Below, piece after piece: positions 44,950 to 53,785 of a stretch of 64,000 bases of DNA (positions within the stretch are counted from its first letter, which is position 1; each line of letters opens with the position of its first letter). The stretch is taken from positions 43,000-106,999 of the forward strand of contig CANTVF010000008.1 in NCBI GenBank assembly GCA_947852905.1. Reading direction: 5' to 3'. The notes beneath the pieces were generated by a model. It saw only the letters and a program-made list of their open reading frames with translations, was not told where the DNA came from and did no database searches. This DNA is from an uncultured Tidjanibacter sp. GTDB taxonomy: Bacteria > Bacteroidota > Bacteroidia > Bacteroidales > Rikenellaceae. The translations under genes were made by a program, and so were the position numbers.

Positions 44950-45947
44950 ACGAAGGGAAAATATATCTTTTCCATGACCTCATCGTATTCCGACCGGCAA
45001 TCGCTATAAGCCGTAATACCGCCGCCGCTGCGGAAAAACATCTCCCCGCCGGATTGTTCCACGAACCTTATGAGTACCCCGCTATCCAGACGCCGCCCGT
45101 CGAAATAGCCGAAAACGCCCGTATAGTATCCGCGCGGAATACCCTCCGCCTCGCGTATTATACGGACAGTAGACGATTTCGGCGCACCGGACACCGATCC
45201 GGCGGGCAACATATCGAATATAATATTTCCCAAACGTGCGAGATACCCGTCTCCGAGCCGCCCGACTATCTCGGAACTCACCTGTAGAATATCGCCGCCT
45301 CGCAACGCGATCCTGTCCAGATATCTGAATCGTTCCACATGCACATCGGAAGCGTTTATGCTCAAATCGTTACGCAGCAAATCCACTATGGTGTTATGTT
45401 CCGCAGTCTCTTTGAAGTCGGCCAGTATGACCCTTTCGGCATCCGGAACGTCCGCCCTTATGGTACCTTTCATCGGATTGGTGGAAATAAGTCCATCGGC
45501 TATGCACACGAACCGTTCCGGAGAAAAACATACGAATCTTTCCGGCACATACAACAGATACGGTGCCGACGCCCTTACGAAAATATCCGCAAGAGACAAG
45601 GAAGTCGTTATCGGAGTGCGTACCGTCAGATTGGTCAGAAACGAATCTCCGCGAAGCAATCCTCTGCGTACCACGGCGAACATCTCCTCGTAACGTCCGA
45701 ACCCGATCGGCTCCGGAATAGGTGCGGCGCTTCCGGCCTCGACAGACGTCACGGTACCGTATTCCGAAACGAAAGCCCGCCGGTTACCCTTACCGTACAC
45801 CTCGAAAAACACCTTTCTGCCAGCGACAGGATCGAGTACGAACAACCCTTCGGTCAATTCGAAATCGACAGCGAATAGGAACGGCCGCCGCTCCTCGCCG
45901 GCGATATTCATCTTGCGGCGTACCGTATCCGCATCGAAAAAACACAT
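44946..45947 (-). CDS. pabB: Aminodeoxychorismate synthase component I
   Basis: A 333-residue chorismate-utilising enzyme that aminates chorismate with ammonia from PabA. The core shows FLTNLTVRTPITTS, TNPMKGTIRADVPDAER (with the PabB-type lysine of PxKGT), ETAEHNTIVDLLRNDLS, LPAGSVSGAPK, GYYTGVFGYFDG and RSGGGITAYSDCRSEYDEV. The N-terminal part is short compared with TrpE, as in short PabB forms. The ATG at 45947 (MCFFDADTVRRKM) starts 2 bp after the pabA stop; a longer frame to 45989 would overlap pabA. Confidence 0.9.
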   Translation of the reverse strand: MCFFDADTVRRKMNIAGEERRPFLFAVDFELTEGLFVLDPVAGRKVFFEVYGKGNRRAFVSEYGTVTSVEAGSAAPIPEPIGFGRYEEMFAVVRRGLLRGDSFLTNLTVRTPITTSLSLADIFVRASAPYLLYVPERFVCFSPERFVCIADGLISTNPMKGTIRADVPDAERVILADFKETAEHNTIVDLLRNDLSINASDVHVERFRYLDRIALRGGDILQVSSEIVGRLGDGYLARLGNIIFDMLPAGSVSGAPKSSTVRIIREAEGIPRGYYTGVFGYFDGRRLDSGVLIRFVEQSGGEMFFRSGGGITAYSDCRSEYDEVMEKIYFPFV

Positions 45948-45949
45948 GG

Positions 45950-46522
45950 TCAATGAAATAAAAAATTCTTCAGAATATCGCGTCCGCACGGCGTCATAAT
46001 GGACTCCGGATGAAACTGCACCCCGTGCAGATCATAAGAAACGTGCGACAGAGCCATAATTTCGCCGCCCTCGGCACGAGCAGTCACTCGCAGGCAATCC
46101 GGAAATCCGTCGTCTGAAACCACCCACGAATGATAACGCCCAACCTCGATACTGTCCGGCAACCCGTCGAATATGTACGGCCTGCCGCACAACTCCACCC
46201 GCGACCGCACGCCATGAAAAACGATAGGCGTATTGACCAACCGAGCGCCGAAAACCTCGGCTATGGCATGATGTCCCAGACACACGCCGAGCATGGATAC
46301 CCGATGTCCGTACCGACGGATGAAATCAGGCATTCCGCCGGCCTCCGAGGGAATACCCGGCCCCGGCGATATTATCACCTTGTCGAAATCCTCCGCCACT
46401 ATACCGCCGAGACGGTCGTTGGCCGCCACAACTATCGCATCCTCCGGAGCGCACAGTTCCTTCAGTATATGCAACAGATTGTATGTAAACGAGTCGTAAT
46501 TATCTATTAAAAGTATTCTCAT
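45950..46522 (-). CDS. pabA: Aminodeoxychorismate/anthranilate synthase glutamine amidotransferase component
   Basis: A 190-residue class I glutamine amidotransferase: LIDNYDSFTYNLLHIL at the N-terminus, the oxyanion PGPGIPSEAG, the nucleophile in GVCLGHHAIAE, and the catalytic HGVQFHPESIMTPCG. It supplies ammonia to PabB; trp genes are absent here, so the folate pathway is favoured over tryptophan. The pabA-pabB-pabC order with 2-bp and overlapping junctions makes one operon. Confidence 0.9.
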   Translation of the reverse strand: MRILLIDNYDSFTYNLLHILKELCAPEDAIVVAANDRLGGIVAEDFDKVIISPGPGIPSEAGGMPDFIRRYGHRVSMLGVCLGHHAIAEVFGARLVNTPIVFHGVRSRVELCGRPYIFDGLPDSIEVGRYHSWVVSDDGFPDCLRVTARAEGGEIMALSHVSYDLHGVQFHPESIMTPCGRDILKNFLFH

Positions 46523-46599
46523 TGTAATCTACGATCCCGACAGTATAACCCGGCAGTCGGACGCATAACCGCAAACCGCCTCCGTATATTCTGCCGGTC

Positions 46600-47577
46600 T
46601 CAACGGTAATGCAACTCTATCCGTATGCGGTCTTCGCCCGTAGGCTCCCAACGCGGCCCCGACAACAGCAGTTCGATGACCTCTCTGTTCACATCCTGAG
46701 AGATACCGCGCGTTATCCTTATAGACGAGGGTACGCCCGCCCTGTTAACCCTGAACTCGGCCACTACGACCCCTTCTATCCTATTTCCGTCTGCATCCGT
46801 CACACGCCGACGGTTTTTCATGAAATACTCCTCGAACTCCGGATTGGAAACGAGTTCCACGCCGTCAGGCTCCGAAACCACTCCGTCCAACAAGGCGTCT
46901 GCGGCAGGTTCCGGCTCTACGGCAACTACCTCCGCAGCCTCGTGCTCCGTTACCGTAGCCACCGCACGCTCCGAAACGGCAGCCTTGACGGGAACCGCCA
47001 CTTCTCCCGTCGTTTTACTCTTCTCGGCCCCACTCTCTGCAACGACGCTACGAGCCGACGCTACCTCCACTTCATATTGCACCCCGCTGTCGGCCGTCCG
47101 TTCCGTATCCGCAACGACGACCGCAACATCATCCGCAGAAGGCCGGTCGCTGGCATCCGATTCGGCACTCTCCCGTTCTACGATTTCGACTGCAGCCGGC
47201 ACAGGCGCCGAAAGCAATGCGGCACCGCCGGAAACCTCCGGCGATTCGTCAGTCAGCGACGCTATCATGCCTCCGCCGTAAGGATCACCGCTTTCCCGCG
47301 GCACGAAAAGCATAACCGCGACGATCGCAACGGCAACCATGGCAGCCGCACCGGATACCCACAATACGACCCGACGCGCAGAACGGGAACGTCGTGAACG
47401 CCCTGCACGTCTGGCGACATCCTGACCGAGCGCGGCCAGACGATCGGCATGATCGCCGTATACGGCATCGTAGCCATCTATGGCATCCGCCAGAAAAGGA
47501 TCGGTCAACGCCTCCTTTTCGACGGCATTTGCGTCGCGGCCGCGACGACTGCCGAATATGTAATCAATCAGTCTCAT
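46600..47577 (-). CDS. Membrane-anchored TonB C-terminal-domain protein paired with an ECF sigma factor
   Basis: A 325-residue protein. The N-terminal 65 residues are cytoplasmic (MRLIDYIFGSRRGRDANAVE, basic stretch GRSRRSRSARR) before one membrane segment (VVLWVSGAAAMVAVAIVAVM). A long low-complexity linker rich in Ala, Val, Glu and Ser follows (about 95-245). The last 80 residues look like a TonB C-terminal domain (EGVVVAEFRVNRAGVPSSIRI). It overlaps the ECF sigma gene by 14 bp. The position suggests it could act as anti-sigma factor, with TonB-like sensing; this is inference. Confidence 0.75.
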   Translation of the reverse strand: MRLIDYIFGSRRGRDANAVEKEALTDPFLADAIDGYDAVYGDHADRLAALGQDVARRAGRSRRSRSARRVVLWVSGAAAMVAVAIVAVMLFVPRESGDPYGGGMIASLTDESPEVSGGAALLSAPVPAAVEIVERESAESDASDRPSADDVAVVVADTERTADSGVQYEVEVASARSVVAESGAEKSKTTGEVAVPVKAAVSERAVATVTEHEAAEVVAVEPEPAADALLDGVVSEPDGVELVSNPEFEEYFMKNRRRVTDADGNRIEGVVVAEFRVNRAGVPSSIRITRGISQDVNREVIELLLSGPRWEPTGEDRIRIELHYR

Positions 47578-48139
47578 CGCCCCTCTCCATGCATATTTTA
47601 AGATTGCGTCTGCCGTTTTGCAGAAAACTCTTGACGCTTTTCAGCGGATATAGCGTTTCGGCCACTATATCCGCATACGACTTGTCCTCGTAAAAGAACT
47701 TGACTATACACTCGTGCTGTTTCTCAGGAAGTTTGCCGAGGCACTCCTCCAGTCGTCGCACGAGTTCGGCATCGTCGTTCCCCTCACATAATAGATGCAC
47801 CAACGGCGCATATTCCATAATCCGTCCGGCATCGTCCGCAGGCACCTCGCGCCCCTTGCGCCGCAATTTCTGAAGACAATGGTTACGAGCCACGGAATAG
47901 AGCCACGTCCGGAAAACCGTTATGTCGTAACGCCCGACTTTATACACCAACACCTCGAATATGTCCATAACCGCGTCCGCAGCGTCGTCCACGTTACGCA
48001 GATATTTCAGACACAACCCGTACACCAGCGGAATATAACGTTCGTACAACTCTCCCAGATAACGGTTCGTAGAATCCATGGCATGCATGGCAAGTAATTG
48101 TTCGTCGCTTTTTTCAGCGTCGCCGTAACGTTCTGCCAT
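47564..48139 (-). CDS. ECF-type RNA polymerase sigma factor
   Basis: A 191-residue sigma-70 family protein. Region 2 reads YERYIPLVYGLCLKYLRNVD then DAADAVMDIFEVL and FRTWLYSVARNHC. Region 4 reads LPEKQHECIVKFFYEDKSYA with the helix-turn-helix DIVAETLYPLKSVKSFLQNG. It fits the ECF group common in Bacteroidota. Its likely regulator is the TonB-like membrane protein encoded downstream with a 14-bp overlap. A TATATTTG-like -7 box lies about 100 bp upstream. Confidence 0.92.
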   Translation of the reverse strand: MAERYGDAEKSDEQLLAMHAMDSTNRYLGELYERYIPLVYGLCLKYLRNVDDAADAVMDIFEVLVYKVGRYDITVFRTWLYSVARNHCLQKLRRKGREVPADDAGRIMEYAPLVHLLCEGNDDAELVRRLEECLGKLPEKQHECIVKFFYEDKSYADIVAETLYPLKSVKSFLQNGRRNLKICMERGDETD

Positions 48140-48239
48140 ATATCAAAATCCTGTCGTTCATTTTTTTTCGTCCGGTACCCGATACACCGAGGCGCCGACA
48201 ACCGTATCAACGTCAATAATGCGCCATGCCGGAACCCGC

Positions 48240-48247
48240 CAAATATA
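48240..48247 (-). promoter_or_regulatory. -7 element of the ECF sigma operon
   Basis: TATATTTG on the minus strand, about 100 bp upstream of the sigma start; no matching -33 seen. Confidence 0.45.
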
Positions 48248-48480
48248 GCCATTTTTATACGAATCCGATACCTGCACGCCACACCTCGTAATACAAACGC
48301 CGTAATCGTACGAGAAAAAGCGCTACACACGGCAACAATCCGAACAGTATGCTGCAAGACGAAACGCGTCTTACGCCGACAGACGGCTAGATTTCCGCAG
48401 TATCGGAATTTTCACAAAAAAAATTCCGGAAACTCATATATTTATTTTTTATCGAGAATATTTTTTTCTGAAAAATATTG

Positions 48481-48488
48481 TATATTTG
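48481..48488 (+). promoter_or_regulatory. -7 element of the peptide-fimbrillin operon
   Basis: TATATTTG in a very AT-rich context, 195 bp before the start of the 51-aa gene, implying a leader of roughly 190 nt with a small hairpin near 48525. Confidence 0.5.
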
Positions 48489-48682
48489 TTACCATAGTAT
48501 AGCATATAAGTATCCGGAATATCGGTTCTATAGCATTAGAACAAGGTTTTCCGGGTTTAAGGCATATCCGGGCAACAAGACTATACCTATAGCTCCGGTC
48601 TATTCTCAAGTACCGCAGCCATAAAAAAACACGGATTAAAAACACTTAATATAATTAACACTGTTCTTAAACCTTTTTAACT

Positions 48683-48838
48683 ATGAAAAAAGACTATCAG
48701 ATGGGAAAACTTCCCTACGCCAGTCCCACTGTTGAACTGAGCGACTTCGCCGTAGAGGCCGGTATCGCCACTTCGTTTCAGGGCGACGACTCCACGTCAA
48801 CAGATTTCGACGTTAACGATTATTGGACTGAACAATAA
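48683..48838 (+). CDS. 51-residue peptide encoded before a fimbrillin-like lipoprotein
   Basis: A 51-residue gene found by reading the plus strand: ATG at 48683, TAA at 48836-48838. It reads MKKDYQMGKLPYASPTVELS, then DFAVEAGIATSFQGDDS and a final DFDVNDYWTEQ. It has no signal peptide or cysteine. The layout (basic start, YxxPxVEL, EAGIATSFQG, aromatic acidic end) recalls short Bacteroidota peptides seen near surface-protein genes, whose function is unknown to me. An AT-rich leader and promoter box precede it. Cotranscription with the downstream lipoprotein is likely (22-bp gap). Confidence 0.8.
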   Translation: MKKDYQMGKLPYASPTVELSDFAVEAGIATSFQGDDSTSTDFDVNDYWTEQ

Positions 48839-48860
48839 GCTAACCCCTAAAAACAAATTC

Positions 48861-51683
48861 ATGACAATGAAAAAGATCGTACTATTAGCATCTGCGTGCA
48901 CGCTCGCGTTTTTGGCGGGTTGTACGAGGGAAAACCCCACAGAAGGCGTGAAGCCCGAAAAGGGCGGCATCACCTTCATGGGTAGTTTCGACACCGACGA
49001 AACGAAAGTTTACATCGGCGACTACACCGATGGCGCCAAAAATATTCCTATTTACTGGGAAAACAACGACGAGATCGGTATCAAATTCACTTTCGCAAGC
49101 AAGGCAGCGGCAAAAGTAAGTGACAACAACACATACTACGCTTCCACTCAAGAACCGTCCACCACTACTGCATTCCATACAGATGATTGGAGTAAAGTCT
49201 CTTTCGAAAAAGCATGGAACGCTGAAAGTGATCCTAATCCCGAAGATATTGTAACCTTTGCTGCATATTATCCATATGAATTCCAGTTCAACAATATGGA
49301 CGGCACAGGTCCTTCGCCTCTTAAAGCCAACCAGTCCTACGACGTTTACACCAATAAGGCTACCGATCAGATGTTCATGATAGCAATCAACGAAGCCGGT
49401 AAACTGAGCGAAGTAGAAAAGGAAAGCACTGTCATCGACCTTAAATTTACTAATGCATTCGCACTCGTAAACGTAGGTGTCAAAGGTACGGCCACCATAG
49501 ATAAAGTAACCATAAAAGGAGCGACTACTCCCCTTTCTTATGAAGGAGCTACCATAGATCTTTTTAAAGCTCCGGCCTCTGGTACGACCGCGACAGACTT
49601 CATGTCCAGCGGCTTCCTCACACCCGCAACCGAAGCAGGTGAAGAAGGCGGTGAAGGCGGTAACGAACCCGATCCGGCAGCTGCAGGCGATCCCATCAGC
49701 GGCGAATCCGTTTCGCTGGTACTCTCATATCCGATGACTCTGAATTCGGAAACAGCATGGCTTCCGATCATGGTGCCGCCGTTCTCGTTTGACACAGCAA
49801 CAGGTCTGACCATTGAAATCGAAGGTACCGACAAAACTGGTGCAAAACAAACGATAACCAGAACTCTCGGTGTAGGTGCCGAGAAATCGGATATAACCAC
49901 AAACTCGATACTCTATATCGAACTTAAGGACATCACAGCTACCGAACTCGGACAGGACGAACCCAAGACAACTTGGCAGCCCGGCGACGAAATATTCACA
50001 GACAATTTCCACTGGATCACCGAACTTACCGAATGGACCGACGGACAGCACAATACTAACGGTTGGGTAAATTCATACGATGCCAACGTCGGCTACAGGC
50101 AATACAACTACTTAGATGCAAACAAACTTTCGTTGCTTTCGCACGGATATGTTTACGCAGCTACTAATGTTCCGAACAATCTCGGTCTTTATTCATACGA
50201 CGGTATGATACAGATCGGCGACAGCAAAGACGGCGAACTGGTTATTCCGATGACAAAACTCGCATCTTCCGATCCGGTAAACATCATCGTAAACTTCAAA
50301 GCAGCACGTTACGCATACCGTTATGGAAATTATTCGGAATATGCCGGCGGTACCGAATTGTCTAACGAAGTTCCGGTTATCGTAACCGGTAACGGTACTA
50401 TAAAAGGTACTGAGGAAACGAAATATATCGCAACTCCTGAAGATCCTTTCACTTGGTATGAATACTCCGTAGTAATAGAAGGTGTTACCTCTACATCCAA
50501 GATCGTATTCGGCGAAGGCAGTTCAGATCCTAACGCATGGAGCGCGACACGCAAATTCTTCCTCGATGACATCGAAATCAAGATAGCATCGGACAGCGAT
50601 GTTTCTTCGGACGCTGCAGGTACCAAAATAGAACCGTCAGTTTCTTCTCTCATTTACAGCACTGTCAACGACGACGCGGACAACAAGACCATTACAATCA
50701 ATTCCGTAAAGGACATCCAATCTGACAACAGCAGAGAAAAGGCAGGTACCAAATGGGAATTCGTGGTTGACGGAACATGGAAACTCGATGTTACCGACAA
50801 ACCGGCATGGGTTGATATATCCAGCGTATCATGGAGCAACAACAGCGATCCTCTTAAAAAAGAAGATCCGAATGCAAGACGTTATTTCGACGATAAGGGT
50901 AACCAGATGACAAATATCTTCTGGATCTCCGCCGCCGAAGACAATGATGACCAGACAGAACGTTCATGGGATCTCAAACTTCTCAACAGCGAAGGTACTA
51001 CCATAGAAACGCTCACTATCGAGCAGCCTGTAGCTCCGACGCAGGAAACCATCTACTCAATGAGTTTCGGTGAGCAGACTGAAGCTACCGTAGCTATCAA
51101 TGCGGAAAATGCACAAGACGCAACAGTCTGGGGAATTGAAATAGGTGATGCAACATGGCTTACGATACCGTTATATCAGGCACCTGCGGAAGGCGAACCC
51201 AGTCTGGAAGTCGGTAGCAATCCATATCTGGCTCTCAGCAACGAATATCCGCAAAACGAGGAAAACGGAACTTACGATGGAGCGACCCCGAACGGTAACC
51301 TCAAGCTCATAAACAAATTCAATGCTAACAACGACCGCAAGATAGCACAATTCCATGTGACTATTCCTAGCGATCAGCTCACCGGAAAGAGCTATATATA
51401 TCTTGACTTCGGTTTGTGGGCAAATCCTGCAGAAAAAGATACCGGCAACTACGCCGATATATATGCACAACCCACATTCGGCGAATTGCCTTCTTATATT
51501 TCAAGCAACATCCGCAGTTATGAAAGCATAGTTCCCGGTTGGCAGCATTATTCTATAAGAGCTAATGTTACAGAAGGTCAAGACTGCAATATCTTCATTC
51601 TCGTAGACCAGAGCTGGAACAATGACTGGAAAAGCGGAAGTGATGTTTACCGTATAGACGACGTCAAAATATTGGTACGTTAA
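48861..51683 (+). CDS. Fimbrillin-like/BACON-type surface lipoprotein
   Basis: A 940-residue exported protein. The lipoprotein signal (MKKIVLLASACTLAFLAGC) ends in a lipobox LAGC; the in-frame ATG at 48867 may be the true start. The first 370 residues have the fimbrillin/Mfa-like pattern (DETKVYIGDYTDG, IPIYWENNDEIGI, LKFTNAFALVNVGVKG). Middle and C-terminal parts hold Ig-like or carbohydrate-binding-like beta domains (VDGTWKLDVTDKPAWVDISS resembles BACON). Such proteins form or decorate surface fimbriae. No chaperone/usher or fim anchors are adjacent. Codon use is more AT- and T-rich than in neighbours, as in abundant surface proteins. Confidence 0.75.
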   Translation: MTMKKIVLLASACTLAFLAGCTRENPTEGVKPEKGGITFMGSFDTDETKVYIGDYTDGAKNIPIYWENNDEIGIKFTFASKAAAKVSDNNTYYASTQEPSTTTAFHTDDWSKVSFEKAWNAESDPNPEDIVTFAAYYPYEFQFNNMDGTGPSPLKANQSYDVYTNKATDQMFMIAINEAGKLSEVEKESTVIDLKFTNAFALVNVGVKGTATIDKVTIKGATTPLSYEGATIDLFKAPASGTTATDFMSSGFLTPATEAGEEGGEGGNEPDPAAAGDPISGESVSLVLSYPMTLNSETAWLPIMVPPFSFDTATGLTIEIEGTDKTGAKQTITRTLGVGAEKSDITTNSILYIELKDITATELGQDEPKTTWQPGDEIFTDNFHWITELTEWTDGQHNTNGWVNSYDANVGYRQYNYLDANKLSLLSHGYVYAATNVPNNLGLYSYDGMIQIGDSKDGELVIPMTKLASSDPVNIIVNFKAARYAYRYGNYSEYAGGTELSNEVPVIVTGNGTIKGTEETKYIATPEDPFTWYEYSVVIEGVTSTSKIVFGEGSSDPNAWSATRKFFLDDIEIKIASDSDVSSDAAGTKIEPSVSSLIYSTVNDDADNKTITINSVKDIQSDNSREKAGTKWEFVVDGTWKLDVTDKPAWVDISSVSWSNNSDPLKKEDPNARRYFDDKGNQMTNIFWISAAEDNDDQTERSWDLKLLNSEGTTIETLTIEQPVAPTQETIYSMSFGEQTEATVAINAENAQDATVWGIEIGDATWLTIPLYQAPAEGEPSLEVGSNPYLALSNEYPQNEENGTYDGATPNGNLKLINKFNANNDRKIAQFHVTIPSDQLTGKSYIYLDFGLWANPAEKDTGNYADIYAQPTFGELPSYISSNIRSYESIVPGWQHYSIRANVTEGQDCNIFILVDQSWNNDWKSGSDVYRIDDVKILVR

Positions 51684-51700
51684 CAACTTTATATCTCTCG

Positions 51701-51736
51701 AAAAAAACCGCGATCGAATTCGATCGCGGTTTTTTT
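51701..51736 (+). terminator. Terminator of the peptide-fimbrillin operon
   Basis: A perfect palindrome (51701-51718 with 51719-51736) with A- and T-tracts, 18 bp after the stop; it functions as an intrinsic terminator in either direction. Confidence 0.93.
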
Positions 51737-52052
51737 ATTCTACACATCGTCCGTCCTGCACAATCCGTTTCACGCAACGGTAGCTCGACATTCCTCATAC
51801 AGGTTCCGTACAAAGCCCCCGGAACAGGCGGCGTTTTTCGCCAGACAGATAACACACGACCATATTGCATACAAGAAAAATTAGTACCTTTACGAAGAAT
51901 TTGCGCAGTCGTGTAAAGCGCCATAAAAAGAGCGGCAGCAAAAGCCACCACTCGACTCAACACAATGCATAACAATGCATTACACATTACCGACGACGCG
52001 AATTTACCACAACGGGAAACACAGTCAGGAACACTTCAGACATATTTTCACA
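51737..52052. other. Intergenic region upstream of rsmH; mraZ not found
   Basis: About 315 bp containing the rsmH promoter. The position where mraZ normally starts the cluster holds no MraZ-like frame. Confidence 0.5.
51865..51892 (+). promoter_or_regulatory. Promoter of the mur/fts cluster
   Basis: TTG at 51865-51867, a 17-nt spacer and TACCTTTA at 51885-51892, close to the Bacteroidota consensus, about 160 bp before rsmH. Confidence 0.5.
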
Positions 52053-52961
52053 ATGAGCGAATACCACACCCCGGTACTGGCAGCCGAGTCGATAGAATTG
52101 CTCGACATAAAACCGTCGGGCACCTATGCCGACCTCACATTCGGCGGCGGCGGGCATTCGTCGCTCATACTATCGGCTCTCGGCCGTCGCGGCAAACTAT
52201 TTTCGTTCGATCAGGACGCCGATGCCAAGGCCAATGCCGAAGCCATACACGACGAAAGGTTTACATTCGTAGAGAGCAACTTCCGATTTCTACGCGGACA
52301 ATTGCGCCTACACGGAATAACGGAAGTAGACGGTGTTTTCGCCGATCTGGGCGTCTCCTCGCACCATTTCGACACGCCCGAACGCGGATTTTCATTCCGC
52401 TTCGATGCCGAACTGGACATGCGTATGAATCGCCGCGGCGGTATATCGGCAGCAGACATAATCAACGGTTACACGCCTCAGCAACTGACAGACCTGCTCG
52501 GCCGCTGGGGTGAATTGCAGACGCCGTACAAGATAGCCAACTGCATAGAACGCGCACGCAACGTCTCACCGATACGCACTGTGGCTGACCTGACCGCCGC
52601 CGTAGCTCCGTGTACCCCGCAAAAGGATCCGTCCAAGTTCCTGACCAAACTGTTTCAGGCATTGCGCATCGAGGTCAACGGAGAGATGCGCGCACTCGAA
52701 ATGGCGTTGGAACAAAGCCTCAAGATACTAAAACCGGGCGGGCGGCTGGTCGTCATATCGTACCACTCGCTCGAGGACCGTATGGTCAAAAATTTCATGC
52801 GAAGCGGCAATTTTTCCGGTGAAACGGAAAAGGACTTTTACGGCAATACATTGTCTCCGTTCGAAACGATAACCCGCAAGGCCGTGACACCTTCGGAAAG
52901 CGAAATAGCCTCCAATCCCCGCTCACGCAGCGCCAAACTGAGAGCCGCGCAAAAACTATAA
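52053..52961 (+). CDS. rsmH: 16S rRNA (cytosine1402-N4)-methyltransferase
   Basis: A 302-residue enzyme that methylates C1402 of 16S rRNA. The opening MSEYHTPVLAAESIELLDIK and the SAM motif YADLTFGGGGHSSLIL fit the family, as do VFADLGVSSHHFDTPERGFS, the late ALRIEVNGEMRALEMAL and VISYHSLEDRMVKNFM. The ATG at 52053 is preferred to the in-frame 51975 because family proteins start with this motif. It heads the division/wall gene cluster. Confidence 0.95.
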   Translation: MSEYHTPVLAAESIELLDIKPSGTYADLTFGGGGHSSLILSALGRRGKLFSFDQDADAKANAEAIHDERFTFVESNFRFLRGQLRLHGITEVDGVFADLGVSSHHFDTPERGFSFRFDAELDMRMNRRGGISAADIINGYTPQQLTDLLGRWGELQTPYKIANCIERARNVSPIRTVADLTAAVAPCTPQKDPSKFLTKLFQALRIEVNGEMRALEMALEQSLKILKPGGRLVVISYHSLEDRMVKNFMRSGNFSGETEKDFYGNTLSPFETITRKAVTPSESEIASNPRSRSAKLRAAQKL

Positions 52962-53006
52962 CAGACAAGACCGGCAACGGCGACCGCCTTATCCGCCGGA
53001 CAAAAA

Positions 53007-53441
53007 ATGCCGGACAATCGCCGCAAAACCGATAGTACACAGACATACATGGAACCCGACCGACATAAAAATATTGACGAGAAACCTCTCGGACGCGTGG
53101 GACAACGCGAAGAGCGCCAACCCAAAAGCAAGGCCGCACGTACCGCACGCGAAGTCATTACGGGCGACATACTCGACAACAAACGGCTGCGCCGGTGGTA
53201 TCCGCTCGTGCTGTACTGCATCTTTCTCGTATTCCTGTATATAGGCCATACGTTCAACTACCAGCGCCTGCAAAGGCTCGAAATACAGCAACGCATGGAA
53301 CTGAACAAAGAGCGTTCGCGTGCAATGGTCTTCTCGTCCATGCGTATGAACGCCTCGCGCCACAGCCGGATAATAGAGGAGATACAGCGCCGAGGGATAA
53401 GACTCGAAGAGTCCACGTCGCCGCCCAAAACCGTAGAATGA
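53007..53441 (+). CDS. FtsL-like cell division protein
   Basis: A 144-residue bitopic protein: basic cytoplasmic N-terminus with KSKAARTAREVITGDI, one membrane segment (WYPLVLYCIFLVFLYIG) and a periplasmic coiled coil (QRLQRLEIQQRMELNKERSR). Position between rsmH and ftsI, size and topology match the FtsL-like proteins of Bacteroidota that act with FtsB and FtsQ in the divisome. The second ATG at 53049 (MEPDRHKNID) is a good alternative start. Confidence 0.82.
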   Translation: MPDNRRKTDSTQTYMEPDRHKNIDEKPLGRVGQREERQPKSKAARTAREVITGDILDNKRLRRWYPLVLYCIFLVFLYIGHTFNYQRLQRLEIQQRMELNKERSRAMVFSSMRMNASRHSRIIEEIQRRGIRLEESTSPPKTVE

Positions 53442-53785
53442 CAATAATGCCGCATGACGGGAAAGAGTGCCATACATATCCTGCAAGCGACAGACGGAAC
53501 ATATCAGGATAACATACCTCAAACAATCCGAAATACAACCCCACTCCGCAACCGTACGCAACGTATGCATGTCCCAACGAGAAACATAACGAAAATAAGA
53601 TAGGCCACTATCAAAAACTGTAACGACCAAACATTACGACACAAAAAGGAATAAAACCGTAACGGACAGATGCTCCGCATACAAGACACAAAATACGCAA
53701 TATATTCCCGCAAACGCCGCCATACGATATAAGACGGGAAAGACAACGAAATACCGAAACCCACAAAAGCATACCCCATACAGCA
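53442..53785. other. Wide spacer between ftsL-like and ftsI genes
   Basis: About 345 bp without a supportable gene, unlike the tight packing usual in this cluster. Antisense hydrophobic frames exist but appear spurious. Confidence 0.4.

Larger units (their letters stand above)
48140..48682. other. Divergent promoter region between the ECF sigma gene and the peptide-fimbrillin operon
   Basis: About 540 bp, AT-rich toward its right end. It contains TATATTTG boxes for both sides (48247-48240 minus, 48481-48488 plus) and a small hairpin (GTTCTA / TAGAAC, near 48525). No gene or invertible-promoter repeats were recognised. Confidence 0.5.

Noticed and set aside
48140..48682. Possible invertible promoter in front of the fimbrillin-like gene
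   Set aside because: Phase-variable promoters need flanking inverted repeats; none of useful length was found here, only a 6-bp hairpin.
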